A stretch of 44,578 nt of DNA from a virus, in IMG/VR virus record IMGVR_UViG_3300033142_000724, positions 1-44,578 of that record. The stretch is one strand, 5' to 3'. Of the stretch, positions 13,792-22,259 are shown piece by piece. Both the position numbers and the translations under genes were made by a program. The notes below the pieces were generated by a model. It was given only the letters and a program-made list of their open reading frames with translations, ran no database searches and was not told the origin of the DNA. The first letter of the stretch is position 1; the number at the start of each line of letters is the position of its first letter.

Positions 13792-14322
13792 ATGAAGATT
13801 TCAGTAACCATCGATGTGGGCTCGGAGAATGAAGAAGGTGTATTGAAGCTGCTTTCTAAGCTCAATTCTAACGCACCTAGCAGCCCTTCAGAGGGGTCTA
13901 GACCGGCTCCGAGTGCCACAACCAAGCCCATTGGCAAACGGGACGTTAACAAGGCATATAAGGACCTTACAGAAGAGAATGGTGCAAAGGCTGGAAGGGC
14001 TGTGCTGGCCAAGTTTGAAGCTGATGATATTGGGGAGCTTGATAAGGGCAAGTATGCTGAGTTTGTGAAGGCTTGCAAGGTTGCGCTTGGTGGTGGTGGT
14101 GATGGTGGTGGTGAAGAGACTACTGAAGAAACCCCTGAAGAGAGCACTGAGGAAACCATCACCAAGAAAGATGCCAAGAAAGCCTTAATGGATCTGATTG
14201 GTGAGAATGGAAAGAAAGACGGACTGAAGGCATTGAAGAAGCACAAGGTAGAGAAACTATCTGAATTGGATGAAAGCAATTATGCTGCATTTGTTCAGAC
14301 TTGTTCAGAGTTGATGGGCTGA
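13792..14322 (+). CDS. Two-repeat helical protein with acidic linker
   Basis: 176 residues. A short strand-rich start (KISVTIDVGSENEEG) is followed by two related domains of about 54 residues, from about 47-101 and 123-176. They share I-x-K-x-D-x-x-K-A, L-x-x-E-N-G-x-K, and E-L-D-x-x-x-Y-A-x-F-V. The linker is Gly- and Glu-rich. This single domain is known at the ends of various phage proteins, with no fixed function. The pair may be a protein-protein platform in the DNA-handling module. Confidence 0.7.
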   Translation: MKISVTIDVGSENEEGVLKLLSKLNSNAPSSPSEGSRPAPSATTKPIGKRDVNKAYKDLTEENGAKAGRAVLAKFEADDIGELDKGKYAEFVKACKVALGGGGDGGGEETTEETPEESTEETITKKDAKKALMDLIGENGKKDGLKALKKHKVEKLSELDESNYAAFVQTCSELMG

Positions 14323-14343
14323 AAAGAAAGGGATGGTAAGACG

Positions 14344-14733
14344 ATGGCAAAGAAAAACTCACTGAATGAAATGATTGCTGCTGCTACCACTGAATTCACA
14401 GCTGCAATCATCGATGCAATCAAGGCTGCTACATTGGATGATCTCCAATCACTAGCACCAACAAAGCGGAGAGGCAGAAAGCCCAGTAGAAAGCCCGGAC
14501 CTAAGCCCGGTAGAAAGCCCGGACCTAAGCCCGGTAGAAAGCCCGGACCTAAGCCCGGTAAGAAACGCGGACCAAAGCCCGGTTCAAAGCGCAAGCCCGG
14601 ATCTAAAAAGCCCGGACCTAAGCCCAGTAAGAAGAAGGCAGATGTGAAGAAGGTTGCAAAGAAGGTTGTGAAGAAGGCAGCTGTGAAGAAGGCAGCTGTG
14701 AAGAAGACAACCAAGCCAACTGAAAAGAAGTAA
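14344..14733 (+). CDS. Histone H1-like / AT-hook-like basic repeat protein
   Basis: 129 residues. A short helical start (about 1-38) is followed by RGRKP and repeats of R/K-K-P-G-P-K-P-G (about 42-95), then KKVAKKVVKKAAVKKAAVKK. The RGRKP unit is an AT-hook core, and the Lys-Ala tail resembles bacterial histone H1-like proteins. It should bind DNA with little sequence demand and compact it. Together with the two HU-like genes it forms a chromatin-like set. The DNA under the repeats has a 24-base tandem unit. Confidence 0.8.
   Translation: MAKKNSLNEMIAAATTEFTAAIIDAIKAATLDDLQSLAPTKRRGRKPSRKPGPKPGRKPGPKPGRKPGPKPGKKRGPKPGSKRKPGSKKPGPKPSKKKADVKKVAKKVVKKAAVKKAAVKKTTKPTEKK
14486..14634 (+). repeat. 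24-base tandem coding repeat
   Basis: The unit AGAAAGCCCGGACCTAAGCC (plus four bases) is repeated about three times exactly and then in changed copies. It encodes the R-K-P-G-P-K-P-G motif. Such a repeat can expand or shrink by slippage, so the length may vary between relatives. Confidence 0.7.
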
Positions 14734-14739
14734 TTGCAA

Positions 14740-15969
14740 ATGGGTTTACTAGCACAGCCTAGGAAACCTAGCTGGTCTGCCAGTTCTGCACATCGCTGGA
14801 TGCAATGTTCAGGGTGTGTAGGGCTGTGCAGATGGGTTGAACGTTCACCATCTAGTATCTATGCAAGGGAAGGTACAGCAGCCCACCACCTAGCGGCTAT
14901 CTGTTTAGAAGATGGTTGCATTCATCCAACACATTTGATTGGTGAAAAGCTGACAGCTGAACAATACTATGAAGATGATTACACCTTCACAGTTTCAAAT
15001 GATATGGCGTTAGCTGTTGGCAAGTATACCAGTCTGATTGAATCCCTTGCTAGTCACCACAAAGAAACCATCATACTAATTGAAAAAAAGATCTCACTAG
15101 CCAGCATCAATAAAAATATGCGTGGTGTAATTGATTGCTCTTTGGTGGTTCCTGGTGAAAGTCTGAAGGTACTAGATTACAAACATGGAAAGGGTGTGAT
15201 TGTTGACATTGAAGATAATGAACAGCTTATTTATTACGCACTAGGAGTAATAGAAAAGTTAGATTCAATGGGTGTTGATACTGACTTCAAAACAATAGAG
15301 CTATTTATTGTGCAGCCTAGATCATTTGGTGCATCAATTAAATCCTGGTTGATTGACAACCCTAGAAAATTTGTGAATACGTGGCACGGCAAGATCAAAA
15401 AAGCATACATAGCAACAATAGAAAACCAGGATGAATACCACATCAATAAAGATTGCAGATGGTGTAATGGTCTGGTGTGGTGTCCTAAGCTGAAAGAGTT
15501 TTGCCTAGACATTCAACGCAACATTGAAGGCAGGTATAAACAGATGAAAGATTTAAAGCCAAGTGAACTAACAGAACTGATCAGGGTTGCACCATCTGTA
15601 AATGCATATCTCCAAGCTGTTGCTGGCCATGGTAAAGAACTTGCATTGAATGGTAAAAAGTTTGATGGGTACAAGCTGGTACAAGCTGGTAGATCTTCAC
15701 GCAATTGGTTGAGTGGTAAAGAAGCTGATGTTATTTCATTCCTAGAAGATGAATGTTTCTTGGATGAAGAAGATTTCAAAACAGGTAAACTAATGTCACC
15801 AGCACAGCTAGAAAAGGAGATACCAGCAAAGCTATTTGACAAGTTAGGCAAATTCATTCACAGAAAAAGCTCAAGTGGTTTTGCATTGGTCCCTAACTCT
15901 GATCGAAGGCAAGCAGTAACAACAGCTGAAGATGATTTTGAAGATGATTTTGATGATCTGTTTAGCTGA
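14740..15969 (+). CDS. DUF2800 Cas4-like PD-(D/E)XK nuclease
   Basis: 409 residues. The start SWSASSAHRWMQCSGC and the layout match DUF2800. The nuclease core is Asp132 (GVIDCS), then Asp146 and Lys148 (VLDYKHGKG). Cys23 with Cys239, Cys242 and Cys248 (CRWC...C) is placed like the 4Fe-4S ligands of Cas4/AddB-type nucleases. It probably trims DNA ends for recombination or replication. The end EDDFEDDFDDLFS carries the acidic Leu-Phe motif. A TTG two codons upstream, directly after the previous stop, is an alternative start. Confidence 0.82.
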   Translation: MGLLAQPRKPSWSASSAHRWMQCSGCVGLCRWVERSPSSIYAREGTAAHHLAAICLEDGCIHPTHLIGEKLTAEQYYEDDYTFTVSNDMALAVGKYTSLIESLASHHKETIILIEKKISLASINKNMRGVIDCSLVVPGESLKVLDYKHGKGVIVDIEDNEQLIYYALGVIEKLDSMGVDTDFKTIELFIVQPRSFGASIKSWLIDNPRKFVNTWHGKIKKAYIATIENQDEYHINKDCRWCNGLVWCPKLKEFCLDIQRNIEGRYKQMKDLKPSELTELIRVAPSVNAYLQAVAGHGKELALNGKKFDGYKLVQAGRSSRNWLSGKEADVISFLEDECFLDEEDFKTGKLMSPAQLEKEIPAKLFDKLGKFIHRKSSSGFALVPNSDRRQAVTTAEDDFEDDFDDLFS

Positions 15970-15980
15970 AAGGTGAATTG

Positions 15981-16181
15981 ATGGTATATAAGATTGAAGG
16001 TGCAACCATCAAAGCAACAACTGGTAAAGCTATTCTAGTTGAAGCTGATTGTTTTGATGAAGATGAATGGATACCACTATCACAAGTTGATGATGAATCC
16101 GAGATATGGAGCAAAGGTGAAGAAGGTACATTGACTGTTAGTGATTGGATTGCAAACAAGAAAGGGTTGAACAATGACTGA
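15981..16181 (+). CDS. Hypothetical small acidic protein
   Basis: 66 residues, strand-rich first half (VYKIEGATIKATTGKAILVEA), then an acidic patch (FDEDEWIPLSQVDDESEIW). The I-x-A-T-x-K-A-I-L-V motif and W-I-P-x-S look like a small beta-barrel that I have seen beside phage single-strand binding genes. AAAGGTG lies before the ATG. It overlaps the next gene by eight bases. Confidence 0.65.
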   Translation: MVYKIEGATIKATTGKAILVEADCFDEDEWIPLSQVDDESEIWSKGEEGTLTVSDWIANKKGLNND

Positions 16182-16737
16182 TTTTATTAAGTCACCAGTT
16201 GGAAGGGTTAGTTTTCCATCAGTGTTTGAAAAAACATCATTTGAAAACAGTGAACCAAAGTATTCTGTAACTCTATTATTTGATGCTGATGATCCTGGTT
16301 TGAAGAAGCTAAAGAAGTTAGCAGCTGAAGCAATTAAAGAAAAGTGGAATGATGATCCACCTTCCAACATGCACAACCCTTTTAGAAAGGGATCAGAGAA
16401 ACCCGATCTAGATGGGTATGAAGGTAAGATATTTGTGAAGTTCAGTTCAACTCGTAAACCACAAGTAATGGACAAGTTCAAAAATGAATTGACAGATGTT
16501 GAAGATTTTTATGCAGGGTGCTTTGCTAAAGTGATGTGCAATACCTATGCATATGACAACATTGGAAGAGGTGTTGCTTTTGGGCTTGGCCATGTGCTGA
16601 AAGTAAAGGATGGTGATCCCTTTGGTGCTGGTTCATCTGATCCAATGGATGATTTCGCAGATGATTTTGATGATGATGATAATGATGGTGATGATTCTTC
16701 TAATTCAAGTGATGATCTAGATTCTCTTTTCGATTAG
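16174..16737 (+). CDS. DUF2815 single-stranded DNA-binding protein
   Basis: 187 residues. An OB-fold body (about 1-145; KYSVTLLFDADDP, then YAYDNIGRGVAFGLGHVLKV) matches the DUF2815/Enc34-like phage SSB family. It would coat single-stranded DNA at the fork. The tail (about 148-187) is almost all Asp/Asn/Ser and ends in DDLDSLFD, like the acidic docking tails of T7 gp2.5 and bacterial SSB, but with an own Leu-Phe core. It sits between the Cas4-like nuclease and the DNA polymerase, a common order. Confidence 0.85.
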   Translation: MTDFIKSPVGRVSFPSVFEKTSFENSEPKYSVTLLFDADDPGLKKLKKLAAEAIKEKWNDDPPSNMHNPFRKGSEKPDLDGYEGKIFVKFSSTRKPQVMDKFKNELTDVEDFYAGCFAKVMCNTYAYDNIGRGVAFGLGHVLKVKDGDPFGAGSSDPMDDFADDFDDDDNDGDDSSNSSDDLDSLFD

Positions 16738-16746
16738 ACTTTACCA

Positions 16747-18750
16747 ATGCCATTCAACCCACAAGTTGTAATTGATTTTGAAACCCGTTCAGAATTGAAC
16801 ATAACAAAAACATCTAACCATGTTTATGCAACACACCCTTCAACTGAAGTGATGTGTTTAGCATACAAGATCAACGGGAAAGAAACACAACTGTGGTTAC
16901 CTGATGATCATCTAATGCCAGAAAGCTTAGAAGGTATCATCAATAATGGCTGTGAAATATGGGGACACAACGTAGCATTTGAAAGAGCAATCTGGAATGC
17001 TATCATGGTTCCTGTTTTCGATTGGTGCAAAGTCAGTTTCAATCAGTGGTGCTGTTCTGCTGCACAAGCTGCTGCACTTTCATTGCCACGGTCACTTGAT
17101 AAGGTTGCAAAAGTTCTGAAGCTCACTGAACAGAAAGATGCATCTGGACATAAGGTAATGATGCGTCTTTCTAAACCTCGCAAACCTTCCAAGTATGATA
17201 AGAGCAAGTGGGATGAAACCCCGGAAAAATTACAGAAGCTTTACAGGTATTGCAAGCAAGATGTTGAAACTGAATATGCACTAACTGAAAAGTTACCAAA
17301 GCTAATACCATCTGAACAAAAGCTATGGCTGCTAGATCAGAAGATAAATGAACGGGGTGTATACTGCGATAGAGAAACCATCAACACCATCTTAGATATT
17401 ATTGATAGCATGTATGAAAATGCTTGTATGGAATTAGCAGAAATAACTGGTGGTGGGATTACTACACCAAACCAACGAGACAGAATAAAAGACTTTATAA
17501 GTTTTGTTGGTGGGCTTGATATGGATTCTCTAAATAAAGAAGATGTAATTGCAGCATTAGAAACAGACTTACCACCACCAGCTAGAAGGGTGCTGGAAAT
17601 TAGGCAGTTGCTAGGTAAAGCCAGCCTTGCAAAATACAAAGCATTCATTCAACGTATGAGTGCAGATGATAGAGTAAGAAATACTCTTATCTATTGTGGT
17701 GCTGATAGAACAGGCAGATGGGCTGGAAGTGGATTGCAGGTGCATAACATTGCGCGTGGTATGTTTAGTGGTGAAGATGAAATTAATTTCTGCATTGATA
17801 AAATCCAGACAAAGTGCCTAGATATTCTAACCATGATATATGACACCATCACTGATGTGATCAGCTGGCTAGGTAGATCAATGATTATGGCACCAGCTGG
17901 CAAGATGCTTTATTGTGGTGACTATTCTTCAATTGAAAACCGGGTTTTATTCTGGCTTGCTAGAGAAACAAAAGCATTGAAGGCATTGAAAGCAGTTGAT
18001 GCAGATCCAAAGAATAACCCAGACCTATACCGCATCACAGCAGGTACCATCTATAACAAGCAACCATTGCAGGTTACCAATGATGAAAGGTTTATAGGCA
18101 AGCAAGCTAACCTAGGTTTGGGTTATGGTATGGGTGCAACCAAGTTCAAAAGCAACTGTGAAGATAAAGCTGCTGCAATGGGGATGTATCTAGACTTACC
18201 ACCAGAATTCTATAAACGAGTTACAAAGACTTGGCGAAGTACATACAGCAATGTAAAGAAGTTCTGGAATGATATTGAATGGGCTGTGATAAATGCAATC
18301 TTAGATGGTAAGACTTCAGTTGTAAATAAATACATTCAGATTCAAATGAAGAAAGGGCTATTGCTTATTCAGTTACCTAGTGGAAGGTGCCTTGTATATC
18401 ATCAACCAAAGCTATCTGAAGAAATGACTTCATGGGGTGAAATGAAATACAAGATTTCTTACATGGGAAATCACAGCACTTCTAAGAAGTGGGTGAAGAT
18501 CTATTCATGGGGTGGAAAGTTTGTTGAAAACATTGTGCAAGCTGTATCAAGGGATCTACTTGCTCACGCAATGACAACAATAGATGAAGCTGGTTACTTC
18601 ATTACCATGCATGTACATGATGAAATTGTGTGTGAAGAATCTGAACTGCCATTCAATAAATTCTTAGAGCTAATGCAATCAAAACCAGTATGGGCTTTAG
18701 ACTGTCCGATCAAGGTGGAAGGTTGGAAGGGAAAGAGGTACAGGAAATGA
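16747..18750 (+). CDS. Family A DNA polymerase with 3'-5' exonuclease
   Basis: 667 residues. Exonuclease motifs: VIDFETRSE (Asp10, Glu12), GHNVAFERAIW (about 73-83) and Y-C-K-Q-D-V-E-T-E-Y (about 167-176). Polymerase motifs: A, GDYSSIENR (Asp392); B, K-Q-A-N-L-G-L-G-Y-G (Lys452); C, HVHDEIV (Asp625, Glu626). All are intact, so it should be the replicative polymerase. It lacks an obvious acidic end of its own. The next gene starts inside its last codons (ATGA). Confidence 0.93.
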   Translation: MPFNPQVVIDFETRSELNITKTSNHVYATHPSTEVMCLAYKINGKETQLWLPDDHLMPESLEGIINNGCEIWGHNVAFERAIWNAIMVPVFDWCKVSFNQWCCSAAQAAALSLPRSLDKVAKVLKLTEQKDASGHKVMMRLSKPRKPSKYDKSKWDETPEKLQKLYRYCKQDVETEYALTEKLPKLIPSEQKLWLLDQKINERGVYCDRETINTILDIIDSMYENACMELAEITGGGITTPNQRDRIKDFISFVGGLDMDSLNKEDVIAALETDLPPPARRVLEIRQLLGKASLAKYKAFIQRMSADDRVRNTLIYCGADRTGRWAGSGLQVHNIARGMFSGEDEINFCIDKIQTKCLDILTMIYDTITDVISWLGRSMIMAPAGKMLYCGDYSSIENRVLFWLARETKALKALKAVDADPKNNPDLYRITAGTIYNKQPLQVTNDERFIGKQANLGLGYGMGATKFKSNCEDKAAAMGMYLDLPPEFYKRVTKTWRSTYSNVKKFWNDIEWAVINAILDGKTSVVNKYIQIQMKKGLLLIQLPSGRCLVYHQPKLSEEMTSWGEMKYKISYMGNHSTSKKWVKIYSWGGKFVENIVQAVSRDLLAHAMTTIDEAGYFITMHVHDEIVCEESELPFNKFLELMQSKPVWALDCPIKVEGWKGKRYRK

Positions 18751-19016
18751 GGGAATCAAAGATTGAATCCTATGCTGTAAAGATAGCCAAGCAAAAAGGT
18801 TTTATGGCTGTCAAGTATAAGGATGAATCTAGAAATGGTGGGCCAGATCATTTATTTCTTGGACCTAGCAAAGATATATTTTGGATTGAATTTAAAAGAC
18901 TAGGGGAGAAACCAAAACCACACCAATTGAAGTACCATGATATGCTTAGGTCACTTGGCTTTGAAGTGTATGTAATAGACTGCAAAGAAGATGTTGATGA
19001 ATTGTTTGGTATATAG
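18747..19016 (+). CDS. VRR-NUC domain nuclease
   Basis: 89 residues, the size of stand-alone viral VRR-NUC proteins. Motifs: Glu7 (IESYAVKIAK), Asp34 in NGGPDHLF, Glu48-x-Lys50 in IEFKRLG and Gln60 (HQLKYH). These proteins cut branched or structured DNA. The end EDVDELFGI again has an acidic Leu-Phe core. It overlaps the polymerase by four bases and the helicase by one (TAGTG). The frame starting 19 codons earlier inside the polymerase was rejected. Confidence 0.85.
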   Translation: MRESKIESYAVKIAKQKGFMAVKYKDESRNGGPDHLFLGPSKDIFWIEFKRLGEKPKPHQLKYHDMLRSLGFEVYVIDCKEDVDELFGI

Positions 19017-20428
19017 TGCACTTCACCCCATACCAGAAGCAAAGGGAAGCTATAACCTTTTTATTGAAGCACCCTTTCTCTGGTGTGTTTGCTGATCCTG
19101 GTGAGGGAAAGACAGCAATCACCCTTTCTACAATCAACATTCTAAAACGACTGCGAACCAATTACAGTGCATTGATAGTTGCACCGTTGACAGTTTGTTA
19201 CAATGTTTGGCCAGATGAAATAGCACTATGGGACCAGTTCAATGAAATTGATTGGTGTATTCTCCATGGGAAACACAAGCTAGAAAAGCTCCAAGAGAAA
19301 CATGATCTATATCTTATAAACCCCGAAGCAATGAAGTGGTTGTTTCAAAACCTTTCACGGTATTATAGAAAATTTCCTTACTATCATTTAATTCTAGATG
19401 AGAGCACCAGATTTAAAAATATGCGTGGTGTTCAGAACAAAACTGAAAGATGTAGAGCACTGAAGATCTTTCTTCACCGATTCAAAAGGCGTACCATTCT
19501 AACCGGGACACCAATCCCGGAATCATTACTAGATATATTCGGGCAAATGTATTGTATTGATGAAGGTAAAACCCTTGGTAAACACATTGTCATTTTCAGA
19601 GAAAAGTATTTCAATGATCGTGGATACAAACACCACCACAAATGGATTGCAAGGCCAGAAGCAAGCAAAGCAATTGAAGAAAGAATTGCACCTAGAATTC
19701 TTAGAATAGAAACAGAACACAAAAAAGATCCTATCATCAATAAAGTATGGGTAACATTACCACCAGAGATTCAAGCCAACTATGATGAATTAGAAAAGAA
19801 ACTTTATACCACCATTGAAGGTGAAGAATATTTTACAGATACAGCAACCAGCAAATACAATGCACTTAGACAAATTGCATCAGGTTGCCTTTATGAAAAA
19901 ATAGATTCTTTTGAAAACACACCTAAACTTTTCAGAAGAAAAACTTATAATTTACACCTTGCAAAATTTGAAGCTCTAGAGAATCTGATAAATGAGCTTC
20001 ACGGTAAACCGCTGCTGATAGGATACTATTATAGATTTATCATACCTCACCTAGAGAAAGCCCTAAAGGTGTCTCTACCTGCCTTGAATGGTGACACCAG
20101 CCAGTCTACAATGAAAAAGTATATAAGGCAGTGGAACAAAAGCAAGCTACCACTGATGGTGGGCCAGCCCCAATCTATAGGCCACGGGTTGAACCTGCAC
20201 AAAGGGATCGGGCGAGATATAGCATGGTACAATTTACCAGATCGGTTTGAATGGTTTGATCAGTTCAACAGAAGAATTCACAGATCTGGTGTAACAGCTA
20301 GGGTGCACTTGATACTTGCTCGAAACACCATCGATCAGTTATTATGGTATCGACTGCACAAGAAAGGTTCCAATCAGCAGACTCTATTGGATGGGCTGAA
20401 AGGTTATCTAAAAGAAAGGTATGGATGA
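19016..20428 (+). CDS. SNF2-like superfamily 2 helicase/translocase
   Basis: 470 residues. The start [11 protein letters not shown] is a Q-motif, then Walker A at 29-33 (DPGEGKT), DEST at 128-131, T-G-T-P-I-P-E-S (motif III) and a second lobe ending in [12 protein letters not shown] and [10 protein letters not shown] (motifs V and VI). It should move on double-stranded DNA. Together with VRR-NUC it forms a pair found in many phages. It uses GTG as start, directly at the upstream stop. Confidence 0.88.
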   Translation: MHFTPYQKQREAITFLLKHPFSGVFADPGEGKTAITLSTINILKRLRTNYSALIVAPLTVCYNVWPDEIALWDQFNEIDWCILHGKHKLEKLQEKHDLYLINPEAMKWLFQNLSRYYRKFPYYHLILDESTRFKNMRGVQNKTERCRALKIFLHRFKRRTILTGTPIPESLLDIFGQMYCIDEGKTLGKHIVIFREKYFNDRGYKHHHKWIARPEASKAIEERIAPRILRIETEHKKDPIINKVWVTLPPEIQANYDELEKKLYTTIEGEEYFTDTATSKYNALRQIASGCLYEKIDSFENTPKLFRRKTYNLHLAKFEALENLINELHGKPLLIGYYYRFIIPHLEKALKVSLPALNGDTSQSTMKKYIRQWNKSKLPLMVGQPQSIGHGLNLHKGIGRDIAWYNLPDRFEWFDQFNRRIHRSGVTARVHLILARNTIDQLLWYRLHKKGSNQQTLLDGLKGYLKERYG

Positions 20429-21198
20429 TGAAATATTTTTTTATTATTTTTCTAATTGGTTGTGTAGAACATCACCACCATTATTATGATGCAAGCCCAT
20501 TAGAAGATGTTTCATCTTCAGATGGTGATACAGATTCAGATAGTGATACAGATACAGACACAGATGCAGATTCAGATAGTGATACAGATACAGACACAGA
20601 TGCAGATACAGACACAGATGCAGATTCAGATAGTGATACAGATACAGACACAGATGCAGATACAGACACAGATGCAGATTCAGATAGTGATACAGATACA
20701 GACACAGATGCAGATTCAGATAGTGATACAGATACAGACACAGATGCAGATTCAGATAGTGATACTGGTCTAGGTTGCTTAGAAGGTAGCTATACTATTG
20801 AAAACCAGTTTGATGTAATACCAATTCAACCATACAGCTGCATCAGTGGAAATCTAATAGTTGATGCACCAGGATTACAATTACTAGAATTACCAAATTT
20901 AAAAAGCATTGGTGGCAATCTGTGGATCACAGGATCATTCTTCAACCTAGATGGTATTTCAACAATAGTAAATATTGGTGGTGATTTAAATATTAGTGGT
21001 TGTGAAAACCTAGTAAACCTAAATGGTCTAGAAAATATTATCACTATTAATAATTTATATATGTATGAAAACCCAAGCTTGTTAGGGTGTGAAATATGTG
21101 AATTTATCAACCAACTAAATTTAACCCCTGATAATTTTGAAGTATACTATTTTTTAGAAGATGAATGCTATTCTGAATTGAATGGTTTTGATTGCTAA
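20425..21198 (+). CDS. Surface lipoprotein with Asp-Thr/Ser repeats and receptor-L-like repeats
   Basis: 257 residues. A short signal with lipobox L-I-G-C (lipidated Cys at residue 13) is followed by VEHHHHYY. From about 37 to 114 there is a nearly pure Asp-Ser/Thr/Ala stalk. The C-terminal part (about 116-257) has strand repeats of the G-x-L-x-I-x-x-x-x-x-L-x-x-L type ([25 protein letters not shown]), as in receptor L domains, and six or more Cys. It is probably exported to the outer membrane. Such stalked lipoproteins are common in Myxococcota, so host origin is likely. It may block superinfection or mask the receptor. Confidence 0.78.
   Translation: MMKYFFIIFLIGCVEHHHHYYDASPLEDVSSSDGDTDSDSDTDTDTDADSDSDTDTDTDADTDTDADSDSDTDTDTDADTDTDADSDSDTDTDTDADSDSDTDTDTDADSDSDTGLGCLEGSYTIENQFDVIPIQPYSCISGNLIVDAPGLQLLELPNLKSIGGNLWITGSFFNLDGISTIVNIGGDLNISGCENLVNLNGLENIITINNLYMYENPSLLGCEICEFINQLNLTPDNFEVYYFLEDECYSELNGFDC
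20533..20766 (+). repeat. 36/18-base tandem coding repeat
   Basis: Five 36-base units encode [12 protein letters not shown], with two 18-base half units (DTDTDA) inserted and a last partial unit. The units are nearly identical at the DNA level, which suggests recent expansion by slippage or recombination. The stalk length is thus probably variable. Confidence 0.8.
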
Positions 21199-21208
21199 AG
21201 GAGTATGA

Positions 21209-21760
21209 ATGATGCAATTCAAACACTATTGGAAGTGGCTAATGGTTCTGTTGTTTTTATTGTTTGTACTTCTGTTCTTATCAGCTGGTGAATCCAATGC
21301 AACTACCAAAGAAACTACATATACCATTGAAGAAATTAAAGCAGCTTTAGATTCACTGAATGAAAAGTATATTACACCAGAAATGATACCAGCATATTAC
21401 AAAGCACAAAGTACCTACCAGATACCAGCATTTTTATTGATTGCAATTAGCCAACCTGAAAGTCATTTCAAACTTGGTATAAAGGGTGATGAAGGTAGGT
21501 CATGGGGTGTAATGCAAGTTGGTGAATTAGGCAGATCCTATTGCTCTATTGTTTGTGGTGAAATGAAAACAGCTGAAGAAGAAATTATGTGTGGTAGTTG
21601 TTGGTTTAATCATGGTCTAGAAATATGCAAAGGAAGTATTACCAAAGCTTTATCTGCATATGCTTGTGGCAAATGCAAACCAACTACATTGAAAGCTGAA
21701 AAGGGTGTTGAACGAAAACTTAGAATATGGAAAAGACTTCACAAAGAAATTATTGATTAG
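21209..21760 (+). CDS. Exported lytic transglycosylase (SLT-like)
   Basis: 183 residues. A strong hydrophobic segment (10-27) with basic start and a possible cleavage after Ser-Asn-Ala (about 31) marks a signal peptide or signal anchor. The catalytic Glu84 lies in AISQPESHF, followed by G-R-S-W-G-V-M-Q-V and later ALSAYACG, the standard order of soluble lytic transglycosylase domains. Five or more Cys in the C-terminal half suggest disulfides in the periplasm. It cuts the glycan strand and would add to the amidase. A SAR-type endolysin is possible. It overlaps the convergent gene by 11 bases. Confidence 0.82.
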   Translation: MMQFKHYWKWLMVLLFLLFVLLFLSAGESNATTKETTYTIEEIKAALDSLNEKYITPEMIPAYYKAQSTYQIPAFLLIAISQPESHFKLGIKGDEGRSWGVMQVGELGRSYCSIVCGEMKTAEEEIMCGSCWFNHGLEICKGSITKALSAYACGKCKPTTLKAEKGVERKLRIWKRLHKEIID

Positions 21761-22259
21761 CTTGTGCTGCTAGTTCTCTAAGCAATGGCTTCAACTCTTC
21801 TGTATTAATTGTCCCCCTGCCCAACATGAAACCAATTATTGAAGCTCCAATTGCAATACCAAAAATGATACCCATGATATAAGGTGCAAACTTTATCAAG
21901 CTACCTTTGAACCCATTTGCTTTAGATGGTGGTGCTGGTGTTGAAGATCGCTTCTTTGGGAAGACACCACAAACAGACTTATTCAATTCATGATCAACCC
22001 ATAACCTAGCAACTGAATCATCTAGATCACCTAGCTTTGCAAGGGTGTTTCCTTTGTTCTCCTTTAAATCTGTAATGCTGCTTTCTTGCCTAGCTGTTGT
22101 TTCTTTGATGTTGCGTACATCTATTTCAACCCCTGTGATGGTTTTGCTAATTTCACTAACAGTACCATTCACATCTTTAATGTCTGAACGCACATCCTTT
22201 CTTACATGCCCAATATCAGATCGTATACCTTCCAATAATAGCTTTAGTGTATCATCCAT
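21750..22259 (-). CDS. Coiled-coil, C-terminal membrane protein (holin-like, XhlA-like layout)
   Basis: 169 residues. A long helical region (about 1-90; repeated R-S-D-I, V-R-x-D-V patterns) precedes a Pro-rich linker and one membrane segment (about 128-151; YIMGIIFGIAIGASIIGFML). The layout is like XhlA/hemolysin-type lysis proteins and some phage tail-end membrane proteins. AAAGG lies 8 bases before the chosen ATG, which overlaps the upstream stop. It is the last gene of the late block, a common place for a holin. Confidence 0.65.
   Translation of the reverse strand: MDDTLKLLLEGIRSDIGHVRKDVRSDIKDVNGTVSEISKTITGVEIDVRNIKETTARQESSITDLKENKGNTLAKLGDLDDSVARLWVDHELNKSVCGVFPKKRSSTPAPPSKANGFKGSLIKFAPYIMGIIFGIAIGASIIGFMLGRGTINTEELKPLLRELAAQANQ

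Noticed and set aside
20484-20773. Long frames in other reading frames of the Asp-Thr repeat
   Set aside because: They are repeat shadows (for example a Ser-Val repeat on the minus strand); the plus-strand frame with signal peptide and C-terminal domain is the real one.
21750-21760. A bidirectional terminator between the convergent blocks
   Set aside because: The two genes overlap by 11 bases and I could not find a hairpin with T-runs on either side.
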